DNA of 64,000 nucleotides from Tenacibaculum soleae (GTDB taxonomy: Bacteria; Bacteroidota; Bacteroidia; Flavobacteriales; Flavobacteriaceae). Under the pieces are notes generated by a model. The model saw nothing but the letters and a program-made list of their open reading frames with translations, was not told the DNA's origin and searched no databases. Below, in pieces: positions 17,301 to 24,529 of this stretch; the stretch's first letter is position 1, and each line of letters begins with the position of its first letter. Made by a program: the position numbers and the translations under genes. The DNA lies in the NCBI RefSeq assembly GCF_001693415.1, contig NZ_MAKX01000024.1, positions 145,303 through 209,302 on the forward strand, in the 5' to 3' direction.

Positions 17301-17403
17301 TTAAAGTAGTTATGTTTTTTGACGGAAATGTTTGTGTGAATGCTAATCGAATGCACAATAAACAAATCAGAAGAAATAATTTATTTTTTATGAAGTATTG
17401 CAT
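14392..17403 (-). CDS. Two-component propeller sensor histidine kinase, LytS/YehU type
   Basis: Protein of 1003 aa with a signal peptide (residues 1-23). It has about 14 two-component-propeller repeats with ILWVGT/NLWLGS signatures (PF07494 type), a Y_Y_Y-like Ig domain at about 690-750, one transmembrane helix at about 759-781, a coiled coil, and a His_kinase domain with MNPHFIFNAMNSI (phospho-acceptor His near 815). The HATPase domain has IDNGKGF and a terminal KGIKLVNERL. It senses a periplasmic signal and phosphorylates the adjacent LytTR regulator, with which it overlaps by 23 bp. The ligand is unknown; the lipoproteins downstream are candidate targets. Confidence 0.93.
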   Translation of the reverse strand: MQYFIKNKLFLLICLLCIRLAFTQTFPSKNITTLNGLPSNSIYSLKKDSRGILWVGTGAGVSKIENNKISNFYKEDGLAHNNCWAIEEDSNNNLWLGSYGGGLTFYNGNGFSVYNTNNGLVNNYVRKIFYHNQKVFIGTKNGLSVIDINSKEIKNVTDKADNSFQIMDFFSYKNEVYIQTYRSGLWKYDEVKNQLVFLHHNYDSVFSIFKNKNSILVSFDGFAHKNQSIKKFNILDYISGIKPNSEFGNSVFWDFIFDKNQNIYGVADGINYPTGGVFKIDNKSIVKENNTFNIKSTKQWCLEYDKNNNNLLIGTLDKGIYKVNLSKKVRFYNNIKNTIDIQTKENEAFFLTKKGLVIESKKNKFHISKLEFYSKFKAYYKNKKLLFNEGFSGHFQGNSFNDLELLSIKNYNNEIWINTTIGLYKLSNSNKLESYFPIYTNAFYFTSKYNAFFQRPYSQVYAIDNIGMNTKSIVFELSHKNNPRDIISINKIDNKLYFSSKFSGLYQYKKEQFTSYLQDSIWSEKELTYSVVNNKKQLVIANTRGTVFITEPNDSFKIINTIKNKEIVGNTILFLKTYKEHLIIGTEKGINLYKNDSIIFLDEEQGITNKFFSSATVTDNKLLVGTDKGYYEINLDTIINNLNAEYHEFNVSNIKVNYKNIDSSNYNWFQYTKESIELPYNQNTISFNYSINNHPYPNKLKYRYKVSNNDWSQWSNKNTVRLNYLSNGNYNITGEIKDYSNGKTYTNSLLKVTINPPFWKTWWFISLFLGIVLFSFYLFYKHKINRIKKEQQLKQDIYKRVSETKIEALQSQMNPHFIFNAMNSIQNFIIDNDIDNSLKYMGEFSKLIRKTLHNSSHQYISLAEEISYLKTYIELENLRFQNKIDIKIKFNNIDVNTTTIPPMLLQPIIENVFKHAFNNNSNNSKLTIDFNQKNDFLICSIIDNGKGFNSNLNIAEHQSKGIKLVNERLQLLNLPSDSFSITSSALKGTIVTITLKNTTQNNL

Positions 17404-18136
17404 TTAAGAAACTTTCTTTTTTTCGGGAAGCTATAGGTAATTGCTCACCGTTATTTAATTCAACATACAGTTCTACAGTTTTATTAAAACGCGCTACATG
17501 ATTTAAGTTAACTAGATACGATTTATGTATTCGATGAAAATTTGTTTTTGGTAAAAGTTCATCAATATATTTTAATGTTTTAGATAAAGTTATTTTTTTA
17601 CCGTTTACAAAAGTTACAGAACTGTAATTACTGTCAGCTTTGCAGTATAAAATTTTATTAGGATTTATAATTTCGTAACCAGATTCTGTTGGTAAAGCAA
17701 TTTTATTATAATTAGAATCTCCAGAATCTATCTGGTTTAAAATCATCTTTAAATTATTTTCTTTAGTTCTTTTTTTAAGTAATAATTTATAGCGTTTAAT
17801 TGTTTCCAATAAATCAATATAATTTATTGGCTTTAATAAATAATCTAACGCATTCTCTTTAATTGCTTTAATTGCATATTCTGAATAAGCAGTTGTGAAA
17901 ATAACATCAAACTTTTTATCTTCAATCTTTTTTAATAGTTCAAATCCGTTTTTATTAGGCATTTCTATATCTAAAAACACTAATTCTGGTTCATGCTTTT
18001 CTATCGATAATTTTGCTTCATCTACACTTTCACATTTATCAAGAACTAAAAACTGATTTGATAAATACCTATTTAATAGTTTTTCTAAAAATTCTCTGGC
18101 ATTGTATTCATCATCAACAATAATAGTTTTTATCAT
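17381..18136 (-). CDS. LytTR-family response regulator
   Basis: Protein of 251 aa. The receiver domain has the acidic pair D8-D9 in IIVDDE, phospho-acceptor D56 in LVFLDIEMP, and TTAYSEYAIKAIK with the switch Thr. The C-terminal LytTR DNA-binding domain (about 148-250) contains KADSNYSSVTFVNGKKI and FHRIHKSYLVNLNHV. It is the partner of the overlapping propeller kinase and probably activates envelope genes through paired direct repeats. On the minus strand TAACTTTG (plus-strand 18142-18149) matches the -7 consensus only 6 bp from the ATG, implying a very short leader. Confidence 0.95.
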   Translation of the reverse strand: MIKTIIVDDEYNAREFLEKLLNRYLSNQFLVLDKCESVDEAKLSIEKHEPELVFLDIEMPNKNGFELLKKIEDKKFDVIFTTAYSEYAIKAIKENALDYLLKPINYIDLLETIKRYKLLLKKRTKENNLKMILNQIDSGDSNYNKIALPTESGYEIINPNKILYCKADSNYSSVTFVNGKKITLSKTLKYIDELLPKTNFHRIHKSYLVNLNHVARFNKTVELYVELNNGEQLPIASRKKESFLNAILHKK

Positions 18137-18352
18137 AGTAACAAAGTTAGTTTATTAAATGTGTGGTTAGTTAATGAATTAGTTATCGCTATGTAATTAG
18201 GCATAAATTAGTATAAGTACTTAGTAATCGTAAAAGCTTTATTATTTTTTTGAAGTATTTACTATTATAATTAAGTAAGGTTTTTATATCTTTATGACTA
18301 TATGTATTGTTATGAAAAGCTAACTACTAAATTTATTTAATAAAAATATTAT

Positions 18353-18739
18353 TTATAAAAAATCTTTATCAGTTCTAAAATAGTAAAATAAATAGAACAC
18401 ACTACCTAAACCTAATAAACAGAAAAATAATTTCCAAAATAAAAAATTATACATTAATAAAGGTGCAATAACTAATGATATAATGATGTATGTCTTAATA
18501 ATCAGTATTAGTATTTTAGCAAATTGTGTTTTATTCACTCTATACTCTTCCTTCTTAAAATATTCAAGGATGTAAAAGAAACTAATCACTCCTATAATCG
18601 TAAAAGGAAACATATGTAGTATAACAGAATCTTTATTTATTTTGAAAATATTGTTGTAAGCCCAAAAAGTGTAAATGAATATTCCAATATAGAAATTATA
18701 AATACATAAAATAAAAAACTTACGTTTAATGTAATCCAT
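18353..18739 (-). CDS. Hypothetical four-helix membrane protein (128 aa)
   Basis: Four hydrophobic segments are visible: about residues 8-27, 42-60, 75-96 and 99-117. They are separated by short charged loops, and the C-terminus is FRTDKDFL. No family is recognised. The gene stands alone: its start is 77 bp from the divergent DUF72 remnant and its stop is 216 bp from the LytTR start. Small integral membrane proteins of this kind are common and functionally unassigned in flavobacteria. Confidence 0.65.
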   Translation of the reverse strand: MDYIKRKFFILCIYNFYIGIFIYTFWAYNNIFKINKDSVILHMFPFTIIGVISFFYILEYFKKEEYRVNKTQFAKILILIIKTYIIISLVIAPLLMYNFLFWKLFFCLLGLGSVFYLFYYFRTDKDFL

Positions 18740-18807
18740 AGTGCTATTTTAAGTTTTTAAATATAGTTATTTTATGTGTTATATATAATACATACACAAA
18801 TATATGT

Positions 18808-19089
18808 AGGAGAGATATGCTGCACATGCGTTTAACAAACAACGAAGCTTTTATTAGGTTTGTAGGTGCAAATCATCCGACGGATTATGAACGTTTAGAT
18901 GCTTGGATTTATAGATTAAAAGAATGGAGCGATTTAGGGTTGCAAAATATTCATTTTTTTATTCATCAGAATATAGAAGTCGAATCACCTTTATTAGCGG
19001 CTTATTTTATTAAAAAAGTAAACAAAGCCTTAGGAGCAGATTTAAAAATTCCGAATGAAAGTATAAGTCAACAAATGAGTTTGTTGTAA
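18808..19089 (+). pseudogene. Truncated DUF72 (YecE-like) gene, 3' fragment, copy 1
   Basis: The peptide RRDMLHMRLTNNEAFIRFVG, then WIYRLKEWSDLGLQNIHFFI, is the C-terminal third of DUF72/YecE proteins, which are normally about 250-300 aa. The homology continues upstream of the only available ATG (18817), through the RRD codons at 18808-18816, and then breaks up. No start or 5' two-thirds is present, so this is a remnant and not a 90-aa gene. It ends in MSLL-stop followed at once by a 28-bp terminator palindrome. A second, more decayed copy of the same 3' end and terminator lies at 20419-20593. Confidence 0.75.
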
Positions 19090-19092
19090 AGT

Positions 19093-19120
19093 AAAAATCC
19101 AGCTTTAAAGCTGGATTTTT
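19093..19120. terminator. Terminator palindrome of the DUF72 remnant, copy 1
   Basis: A perfect 28-bp palindrome: arm AAAAATCCAGCTTT at 19093-19106 and its complement at 19107-19120, followed by T-rich sequence. It is identical to the copy at 20566-20593. Confidence 0.8.
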
Positions 19121-19194
19121 TATTTATTGAAGCGGAGTAAAGTTGGTATTTCTTTTTTGAGTAGGTGACAAAACACTTGTAAAAAGAAGTATAG

Positions 19195-20352
19195 TTAATT
19201 GTTTTTTACTCTTCTTGTTTTTTTCTTAATTTGTTTTGAAAAAGGTTTGTCAAAAAAAGAAATAATTACAGATTCACCCTTGTTATTAAGCTTTATTTTT
19301 GTTGCGTATGATAAATATTCAAACTTTATTGAAATTATTTTTTTATTTTCTATTTCTTGAAATTGTTTTTTATTAATTTTTTTCAAAATTCGATCTATTT
19401 CAATATCCGAAAAATCATATTTACTTAATAATGATAACATTCTATTAAAGCCTTTTTTTTCTAATGCGTCTAGAATTTTTTTTCTATAATTAGGAATATC
19501 TATATTTTTTTCGGCTATGAATTTGTTATACTTATATAGCAAAACTAAAGTAGTCGTTCCTTCCAAAGGAATATTAATATTTATTTTTTTTATATTGTTG
19601 ATATCTATAGAATATGATTGAATAACAGACGTAACTTCCTTAATAATTACTTTTTTTTCAGAGTCATCTAGGTCATAACTTGAAAGTAGTTCAATAGTTT
19701 TATTATTAATTTTATTCTGTTTATCTAATTTTTTTCTTTTCTCTTGTTCTTTTAACTTTTTAATTCGATTTACTTCTGCAATTTTTTTATTTTTTTCTTC
19801 TTCAATTAACTTTTTAACTTCTTTTTGTTCAGCTAATACTTTCTCTTTATATGCTTTGGTAATAACATAATTAATGGCCTTAGTACTTGCTCTTAAACTA
19901 AAAGATATATCGTTTTTTCCATAATTATCCTTAATTCTAACATTTACTTTATTAGCGGTTTTTAATTTTTCAATAAATTCAAGTTTACTTATACTTTCAT
20001 TTGATTTAGTATTTATAAAATCATTGAAAAATATAATTTTATTATTATCTGACTTTGAAATATTAACTGATTTGTAGAGGGTGTCAAGTTCATCATTGAA
20101 AATCCATAATACATTTGTTTCTGATAAATTTTGAAAGTAACCAGCATCAGCAATATAAAAATTTAAAGATTCATTTTTAAAAAGATTGATTACAAGTAAT
20201 GGGTTGTTATAAGGGAAGTCGGTTCCTTTTCCTTTTATACTTGATGTCTTATACTTTCCATCAAATACATTTCCACCAGATTCAAAGCTCCAATTTTGAG
20301 CTGAAACCATTATTTGACGAAGTAGAATAGCAATAAAAATAATTTTTTTCAT
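19195..20352 (-). CDS. Hypothetical secreted protein with central coiled coil (385 aa)
   Basis: The signal peptide MKKIIFIAILLRQIMVSAQ is followed by NWSFESGGNVFDGKYKTSSI, a beta-rich domain of about 150 residues like those of periplasmic proteins that match stimuli to outputs, but not a named family. A strongly charged Lys/Glu helix (about 168-222, KEQEKRKKLDKQNKINNK) forms a coiled coil. After it come an alpha-helical region and a second beta-rich part. The gene stands alone between two decayed DUF72 3' ends, in opposite orientation to them, which suggests that it arrived by insertion or duplication. Confidence 0.65.
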   Translation of the reverse strand: MKKIIFIAILLRQIMVSAQNWSFESGGNVFDGKYKTSSIKGKGTDFPYNNPLLVINLFKNESLNFYIADAGYFQNLSETNVLWIFNDELDTLYKSVNISKSDNNKIIFFNDFINTKSNESISKLEFIEKLKTANKVNVRIKDNYGKNDISFSLRASTKAINYVITKAYKEKVLAEQKEVKKLIEEEKNKKIAEVNRIKKLKEQEKRKKLDKQNKINNKTIELLSSYDLDDSEKKVIIKEVTSVIQSYSIDINNIKKININIPLEGTTTLVLLYKYNKFIAEKNIDIPNYRKKILDALEKKGFNRMLSLLSKYDFSDIEIDRILKKINKKQFQEIENKKIISIKFEYLSYATKIKLNNKGESVIISFFDKPFSKQIKKKTRRVKNN

Positions 20353-20418
20353 AGTTTTTGTTCTTTATCCTTTTTTCTTTTTATAAAAATAGTACTATTC
20401 TGCAAGCCATTAAATAAA

Positions 20419-20562
20419 ATTTTAATAAAATCTGTCGGAGCAAATCGTCCGTCAAGTTATTGCTTAAAAGAGTGGTGTGATTTAGGATTAAAAAATCTAA
20501 CCAAGAATTTAGGACATATTTAAAAGTTTCTAATAAAAATACAAAAAATGAGCTTGTTATAA
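20419..20562 (+). pseudogene. Decayed DUF72 (YecE-like) 3' fragment, copy 2
   Basis: The translation ILIKSVGANRPSSYCLKEWC, then DLGLKNL, aligns with AFIRFVGANHPTDY...LKEWSDLGLQN of copy 1, with a deletion of about 20 bp. The frame then breaks, but the DNA still follows copy 1 to its end: TTAGGA...TTTAAAA and ATGAGCTTGTTATAA, against ATGAGTTTGTTGTAA in copy 1. The 31 bp after the stop are the same terminator sequence. This is a more degraded duplicate of the fragment at 18808-19089. Confidence 0.7.
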
Positions 20563-20565
20563 AGT

Positions 20566-20593
20566 AAAAATCCAGCTTTAAAGCTGGATTTTT
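20566..20593. terminator. Terminator palindrome, copy 2
   Basis: The same perfect 28-bp palindrome as at 19093-19120, again 3 bp after the DUF72 stop. It now serves as a terminator between the remnant and the convergent S41 protease gene. Confidence 0.75.
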
Positions 20594-20610
20594 GTATTGG
20601 TTTCAATCAT

Positions 20611-22065
20611 TTATTTTAAATCGATATACATATTGTTATAATCAATATATTTCATGTTAGAGTTCCATTGTGGAGCAAAGTTCGATTTTCTTTTTTTAGT
20701 TGCAGAAACACCTTTAGCACCTGTGGTAATATATTGTATGGTTCTTTCTAATAATGGTTCGGTAATATCACCAATTATGCCTAAATTACCAGGATCTTCT
20801 TCTATAATTACTTCAGGAATAAATCCTTCAGGTTTATTTTCTCCATTACTATTCTGAATTTCTAAAACAATTGGTTGCATTGCCCAAGCATGATTTGTTT
20901 TAAAATTTGGGCCGTTACGCGAAAAGTTATCAGAATCGTACAAGGTTATTGAGCCTACATGTTTACCGTAAGTTTGAGATCCTACAAGTTTTACATTGAT
21001 GTAAGGAGATAATGCATTTATAACTAATTCAGATGCCGAAGCGGTATTTTCTGAAACAATAAAATATACTGTTGGTAAGTTTAAATTATTAATGTTTTCA
21101 TCTAAAATAGTGTTTCCATTACTGTCTTTATTTAAAATTTTATCCGTGAAATTATTAATAAAATCATCTGGGTTTCTAACAGCCATTACTTTGTTATTCC
21201 AAACTTGTTTAGAAAACAACTTATCATTACCTTGCCCAGCAATCATACTTCCTAAATACACAGCCGTTTGCACTGACCCACCACCATTGTATCGTAAATC
21301 GATAATTAAATCGGTAATGCCAGCGGTTTTAAAATTAGCAAATTCGGTATTTAAATCTCCATCAAAATCACGTGAAAATTGATTGTACATTAAATAACCA
21401 ATAGTATGGCTACCATCAACAATAACAGTTGTTTTTTTAATTGGATTTTCAGTTACTATTGCGCTATTTAGTGTTATCGTTGTGCCATTACTTATAGGGT
21501 TTCCTGCATTATAATCGGCTAATTGAACCGTAAACGAATTGGCACTAAATAAGGTGTTTACATTGGCTTTTGTTAGTATGGTTCCGTTTACTTCAGTAAT
21601 AAGCATTCCTCTAACAATTCCTTTGGTTTCAGCATCAGAATTTTTTACAACGTCATATACATACACATAATAATTTCCAGAACCATCGGCATAATCAGCT
21701 CCTTTAAGTTTTATTCCTGTCGTTTGTCGTGTACCTTCAAAAGATTGTTCTAAGGCAATGTAATCATCAACAATCCAAGAATAAGTTCTGTTAGGATCTT
21801 TGGGATATTCACTCGGTATGTGTAATAAATTGTAAAATAAATTTTCGGGATTATTATAATTATCTAAATATCCAAAAAGCTCTTGATTGTTATTAAAACG
21901 TCTGTCAGATAAATCAGGTACATCTTTTTGCCACAAATAATAGGCGTTTAAGCCTTTCCAAACAAAATTTTGAACTTGAATGTCAGTAGGAATATTTTCT
22001 TTATCGCTACAAGAAATAGTAGCAAAAGCTAAAAATACAATAAGTAATGTTTTATATAATTTCAT
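20611..22065 (-). CDS. S41-family peptidase lipoprotein (CtpA/tail-specific protease-like)
   Basis: Protein of 484 aa. The lipoprotein signal is LLIVFLAFATISC with Cys19. An N-terminal helical domain (FVWKGLNAYYLWQKDVPDL) is typical of Bacteroidota S41 proteins. A PDZ domain follows (about 115-205, with TGIKLKG and GIVRGMLITEVNG). The peptidase domain has LIIDLRYNGGGSVQTAVYL, the catalytic region SENTASASELVINAL with the nucleophile Ser, and GSQTYGKHVGS with the general-base Lys. It cleaves envelope proteins near their C-termini. The gene stands alone; the ECF sigma operon diverges from it across 159 bp. Confidence 0.92.
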   Translation of the reverse strand: MKLYKTLLIVFLAFATISCSDKENIPTDIQVQNFVWKGLNAYYLWQKDVPDLSDRRFNNNQELFGYLDNYNNPENLFYNLLHIPSEYPKDPNRTYSWIVDDYIALEQSFEGTRQTTGIKLKGADYADGSGNYYVYVYDVVKNSDAETKGIVRGMLITEVNGTILTKANVNTLFSANSFTVQLADYNAGNPISNGTTITLNSAIVTENPIKKTTVIVDGSHTIGYLMYNQFSRDFDGDLNTEFANFKTAGITDLIIDLRYNGGGSVQTAVYLGSMIAGQGNDKLFSKQVWNNKVMAVRNPDDFINNFTDKILNKDSNGNTILDENINNLNLPTVYFIVSENTASASELVINALSPYINVKLVGSQTYGKHVGSITLYDSDNFSRNGPNFKTNHAWAMQPIVLEIQNSNGENKPEGFIPEVIIEEDPGNLGIIGDITEPLLERTIQYITTGAKGVSATKKRKSNFAPQWNSNMKYIDYNNMYIDLK

Positions 22066-22224
22066 AAGGAGTATATTAGTTATAATGTCAACGCAATTTA
22101 ATCAATATTATTATTTTTTTTGATTGTTGCTGTAACAAACTTAAAACTACGTCGTCGTAGTTATGTAAACCAGCTAATAAAGATGTAATTTTAAAGTATG
22201 GCTTACAAATTAATTAACTAAACA

Positions 22225-22734
22225 ATGAATCAATCAGATTTTTTAAAAGTTGTATTACCCTTTAAAGACAAAGTTTTTCGTTTAGCAAAAAGACTTTTAG
22301 TTTCTAGAGAAGAAGCTGAAGATGCTACACAAGAGTTAATTTTTAAGTTATGGAGAAATAAAGAGAAATTATCAGGTTATAAAAATGTAGAAGCATTTGC
22401 GATGACGATGACAAAGAATTATTGTTATGACCGATTAAAATCGAAACAAGCTAGTAATTTAACTTTAGTTCATAGTAATTATAAAGAAAAGGAAACGTCT
22501 TTAGATAAAAAGGTTGAGCATAATGATAGTGTAAGCTTAGTACATAAATTAATAGAAAAATTACCAGAGCAACAAAAAACAATTATTCAATTAAGAGATA
22601 TAGAACAATATGATTTTGATGAAATATGTAAAATGGTAGACATGAAACCAACTGCTGTTAGAGTAGCTTTATCAAGAGCAAGAAAAACAATACGAGAACA
22701 ATTAATAAAACAACATAACTATGGAGTTAGCTAA
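22225..22734 (+). CDS. ECF RNA polymerase sigma factor
   Basis: Protein of 169 aa. Region 2 is at about 10-75 (FKDKVFRLAKRLL, then EEAEDATQELIFKLW as the -10 recognition helix), followed by a short linker. Region 4 is at about 110-165 (LPEQQKTIIQLRDIEQYDFD, then ICKMVDMKPTAVRVALSRAR). It directs polymerase to a stress or envelope regulon and is probably held by the membrane protein encoded next, whose start overlaps its stop by 14 bp. It diverges from the S41 protease gene. Similar sigma/anti-sigma/DUF4252 clusters recur in Bacteroidota. Confidence 0.95.
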   Translation: MNQSDFLKVVLPFKDKVFRLAKRLLVSREEAEDATQELIFKLWRNKEKLSGYKNVEAFAMTMTKNYCYDRLKSKQASNLTLVHSNYKEKETSLDKKVEHNDSVSLVHKLIEKLPEQQKTIIQLRDIEQYDFDEICKMVDMKPTAVRVALSRARKTIREQLIKQHNYGVS

Positions 22735-23191
22735 CATAGAAAAATTAGTACATAAATACCTAGAAGCAACAACGAGCTTGCAAGAAGAAAAAGTATTACA
22801 AGAATACTTTACTTCTGATGATGTGGCACCTCATTTGCAAGAGTACAGTATGTTATTTAGTTATTTTAAACAAAGTAAAAACGAAACCTTTACCCAAACC
22901 ATTCAGTTAAAACCTGAGAAAACTAAAAAGAACTGGAAATGGTTATCGGTAGCAGCGTCAGTCGTTTTACTATTTAGTGTATTTGTAGGTAATGAAAAGT
23001 ATCAAGAGCATCAACAAAGAAAACAGTTTGCGCAGGTAACAGCAGCGTTACAACTACTTTCTGTCAATTTAAACAAAGGAAACGAGGCACTGTATGCCGT
23101 TTCAAACAACTTAAACAAAGGAAATGAAGCTTTAGCGCATTTAAACACCTACGAAAAAACAGTAAATAAAGTAATTAGTAAAGTAAATTAA
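22721..23191 (+). CDS. Probable anti-sigma factor, single-pass membrane protein (156 aa)
   Basis: Residues 1-65 form a short acidic helical domain (EKLVHKYLEATTSLQEEKVL), as in Bacteroidota anti-sigma-like proteins. One transmembrane helix lies at about 71-90 (WKWLSVAASVVLLFSVFVG). The periplasmic tail carries two copies of the motif NLNKGNEAL (near 113 and 128) in a helical segment. The overlap with the sigma gene indicates translational coupling and a stoichiometric partner. Call by context and architecture; no zinc HxxxCxxC motif is present. Confidence 0.75.
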   Translation: MELANIEKLVHKYLEATTSLQEEKVLQEYFTSDDVAPHLQEYSMLFSYFKQSKNETFTQTIQLKPEKTKKNWKWLSVAASVVLLFSVFVGNEKYQEHQQRKQFAQVTAALQLLSVNLNKGNEALYAVSNNLNKGNEALAHLNTYEKTVNKVISKVN

Positions 23192-23236
23192 TAAAAAAAC
23201 AAAGTAAAACCAAGTACTTAATAAACCAAGACAATC

Positions 23237-23761
23237 ATGAAAAATATAATTATAATATTCGTATTCATATTCACAGCAAACTTAACTTTTGGGCAATCAA
23301 TGTTTGATAAATTAGAAGACATCGATGAAGTATCATCAGTAGTAGTAAATAAAGATGCTTTTGAAATGTTATCAAAATTTAATGTAGGTTCAGGAGACAA
23401 CGAAGCTATTGAAGTTTTTAATATGATAAAAGACTTAAAAGAATTAAAAGTTTTTACTACAGAAGATTCTGCTATTTCTTCACAGATGGAAGGGATGGTA
23501 AAATCATCAGTTACTAAAAATAATTTAATAGAATTAATGCGTGTAAAGGATAAAGGATCACGTGTTAAAATTTATGTAAAATCAACAAAAAATAAAGATT
23601 TTGTTAGCGAAGTTTTAATGTTTGTAAAAGACAAAGGTTCTAAAAAAGGGGCGGCAGAATCGGTTATTGTATCTTTAACAGGAACAATCGATATTAATAA
23701 AATGTCGAAATTAGTTGAAACATTTTCAAAAGAAAAAAATGTAAAGGTTAGTAATAACTAA
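23237..23761 (+). CDS. DUF4252 domain protein, secreted (174 aa)
   Basis: The signal peptide MKNIIIIFVFIFTANLTFGQ is followed by the DUF4252 pattern: MFDKLEDIDEVSSVVVNKDA, AFEMLSKF, IKDLKELKVFTTED, and a C-terminal LTGTIDINKMSKLVETF. The function of the family is not known. It is found with ECF sigma factors in Bacteroidota, as here. It is third in the sigma operon, 46 bp after the anti-sigma gene, and is followed by a hairpin before a second family member. Confidence 0.88.
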   Translation: MKNIIIIFVFIFTANLTFGQSMFDKLEDIDEVSSVVVNKDAFEMLSKFNVGSGDNEAIEVFNMIKDLKELKVFTTEDSAISSQMEGMVKSSVTKNNLIELMRVKDKGSRVKIYVKSTKNKDFVSEVLMFVKDKGSKKGAAESVIVSLTGTIDINKMSKLVETFSKEKNVKVSNN

Positions 23762-23775
23762 AATCACTTTTATAC

Positions 23776-23803
23776 AGGAGTAAGTAATGTATTTCTTACT
23801 CCT
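23776..23803 (+). terminator. Hairpin terminator/attenuator between the two DUF4252 genes
   Basis: AGGAGTAAG (23776-23784) and CTTACTCCT (23795-23803) form a 9-bp stem followed by TTTTT. It lies 15 bp after one DUF4252 stop and 28 bp before the next DUF4252 start, so it may lower expression of the distal gene. Confidence 0.6.
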
Positions 23804-23831
23804 TTTTTATAAACCCTAAAAAAGAATCAAT

Positions 23832-24395
23832 ATGAAAAAAATATTTATGTACTCATTATTATTAGTTGTTTTTGCTACTGTTTCTTGTAAAAAAGAAACA
23901 TCGTTACAAGGATATTTAGTAGAAAGTCAAGATAAAAAAGAATTTATAACGTTAGATGTTCCTGCAAGTGTACTTCAATTAAGTATGGATAAAGCATCAG
24001 AAGAAGATAAAAAGGCATTTGAAAGTATTCGTAAAGTGAACATTACCGGTTTACCATATAAAGATACTGACGTAAAAATGTATGAAGAAGAAAAAAATAA
24101 ATTAAAAGCAATTTTAAAAAATTCTGACTACAAAAAATTAATCAATTTTAAAAAAGATGGCATGCATGCTGCAATTTACTATTCAGGAAAAACCGATGCT
24201 ATTAACGAAATTATAGCTTTTGGTTATGGTAAAGAAATGGGCGTTGGTATTGCACGTATTTTAGGAGATAACATGAACCCTGGTAAGATTATGGAAATGA
24301 TGAAAAAATCGAAAGTAGATGCAAATAATTTAGATTTAAGTCAGTTTAAATCTCTTTTAGGAAAAAATAAAAACCAAACAAATCAAACTGAATAA
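23832..24395 (+). CDS. DUF4252-like lipoprotein (187 aa)
   Basis: The lipobox is VVFATVSCKK with Cys19. The body shows the DUF4252 plan: SVLQLSMDKASEEDKKAFES, then VNITGLPYKD, LKAILKNSDYKKLINFK, and IIAFGYGKEMGVGIARILGD near the end. It is a diverged paralogue of the preceding gene, membrane-anchored here and soluble there. It is probably the last gene of the sigma operon and is followed by a strong terminator at 24430-24459. Confidence 0.82.
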   Translation: MKKIFMYSLLLVVFATVSCKKETSLQGYLVESQDKKEFITLDVPASVLQLSMDKASEEDKKAFESIRKVNITGLPYKDTDVKMYEEEKNKLKAILKNSDYKKLINFKKDGMHAAIYYSGKTDAINEIIAFGYGKEMGVGIARILGDNMNPGKIMEMMKKSKVDANNLDLSQFKSLLGKNKNQTNQTE

Positions 24396-24429
24396 GTTAC
24401 TGTGGAGTAATCTTAATAGTTAAAGTATA

Positions 24430-24459
24430 AAAAAGCCATCAATTTATTGATGGCTTTTT
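24430..24459 (+). terminator. Rho-independent terminator of the sigma operon
   Basis: A perfect 13-bp stem (AAAAAGCCATCAA at 24430-24442 with its complement at 24447-24459) and a 4-nt loop TTTA, ending in a T run. Confidence 0.85.
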
Positions 24460-24529
24460 CTTTTTAACGACTCATTAACAAGCCTCCCAATAGATTTTCC
24501 TATTTTTGACATTCAAACGAAAATATTTT

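Noticed and set aside
24506-24529. Upstream TTG start for the M1 aminopeptidase
   Set aside because: It would begin inside a perfect -7 promoter box and place a charged stretch before the signal peptide; ATG 24530 is better.
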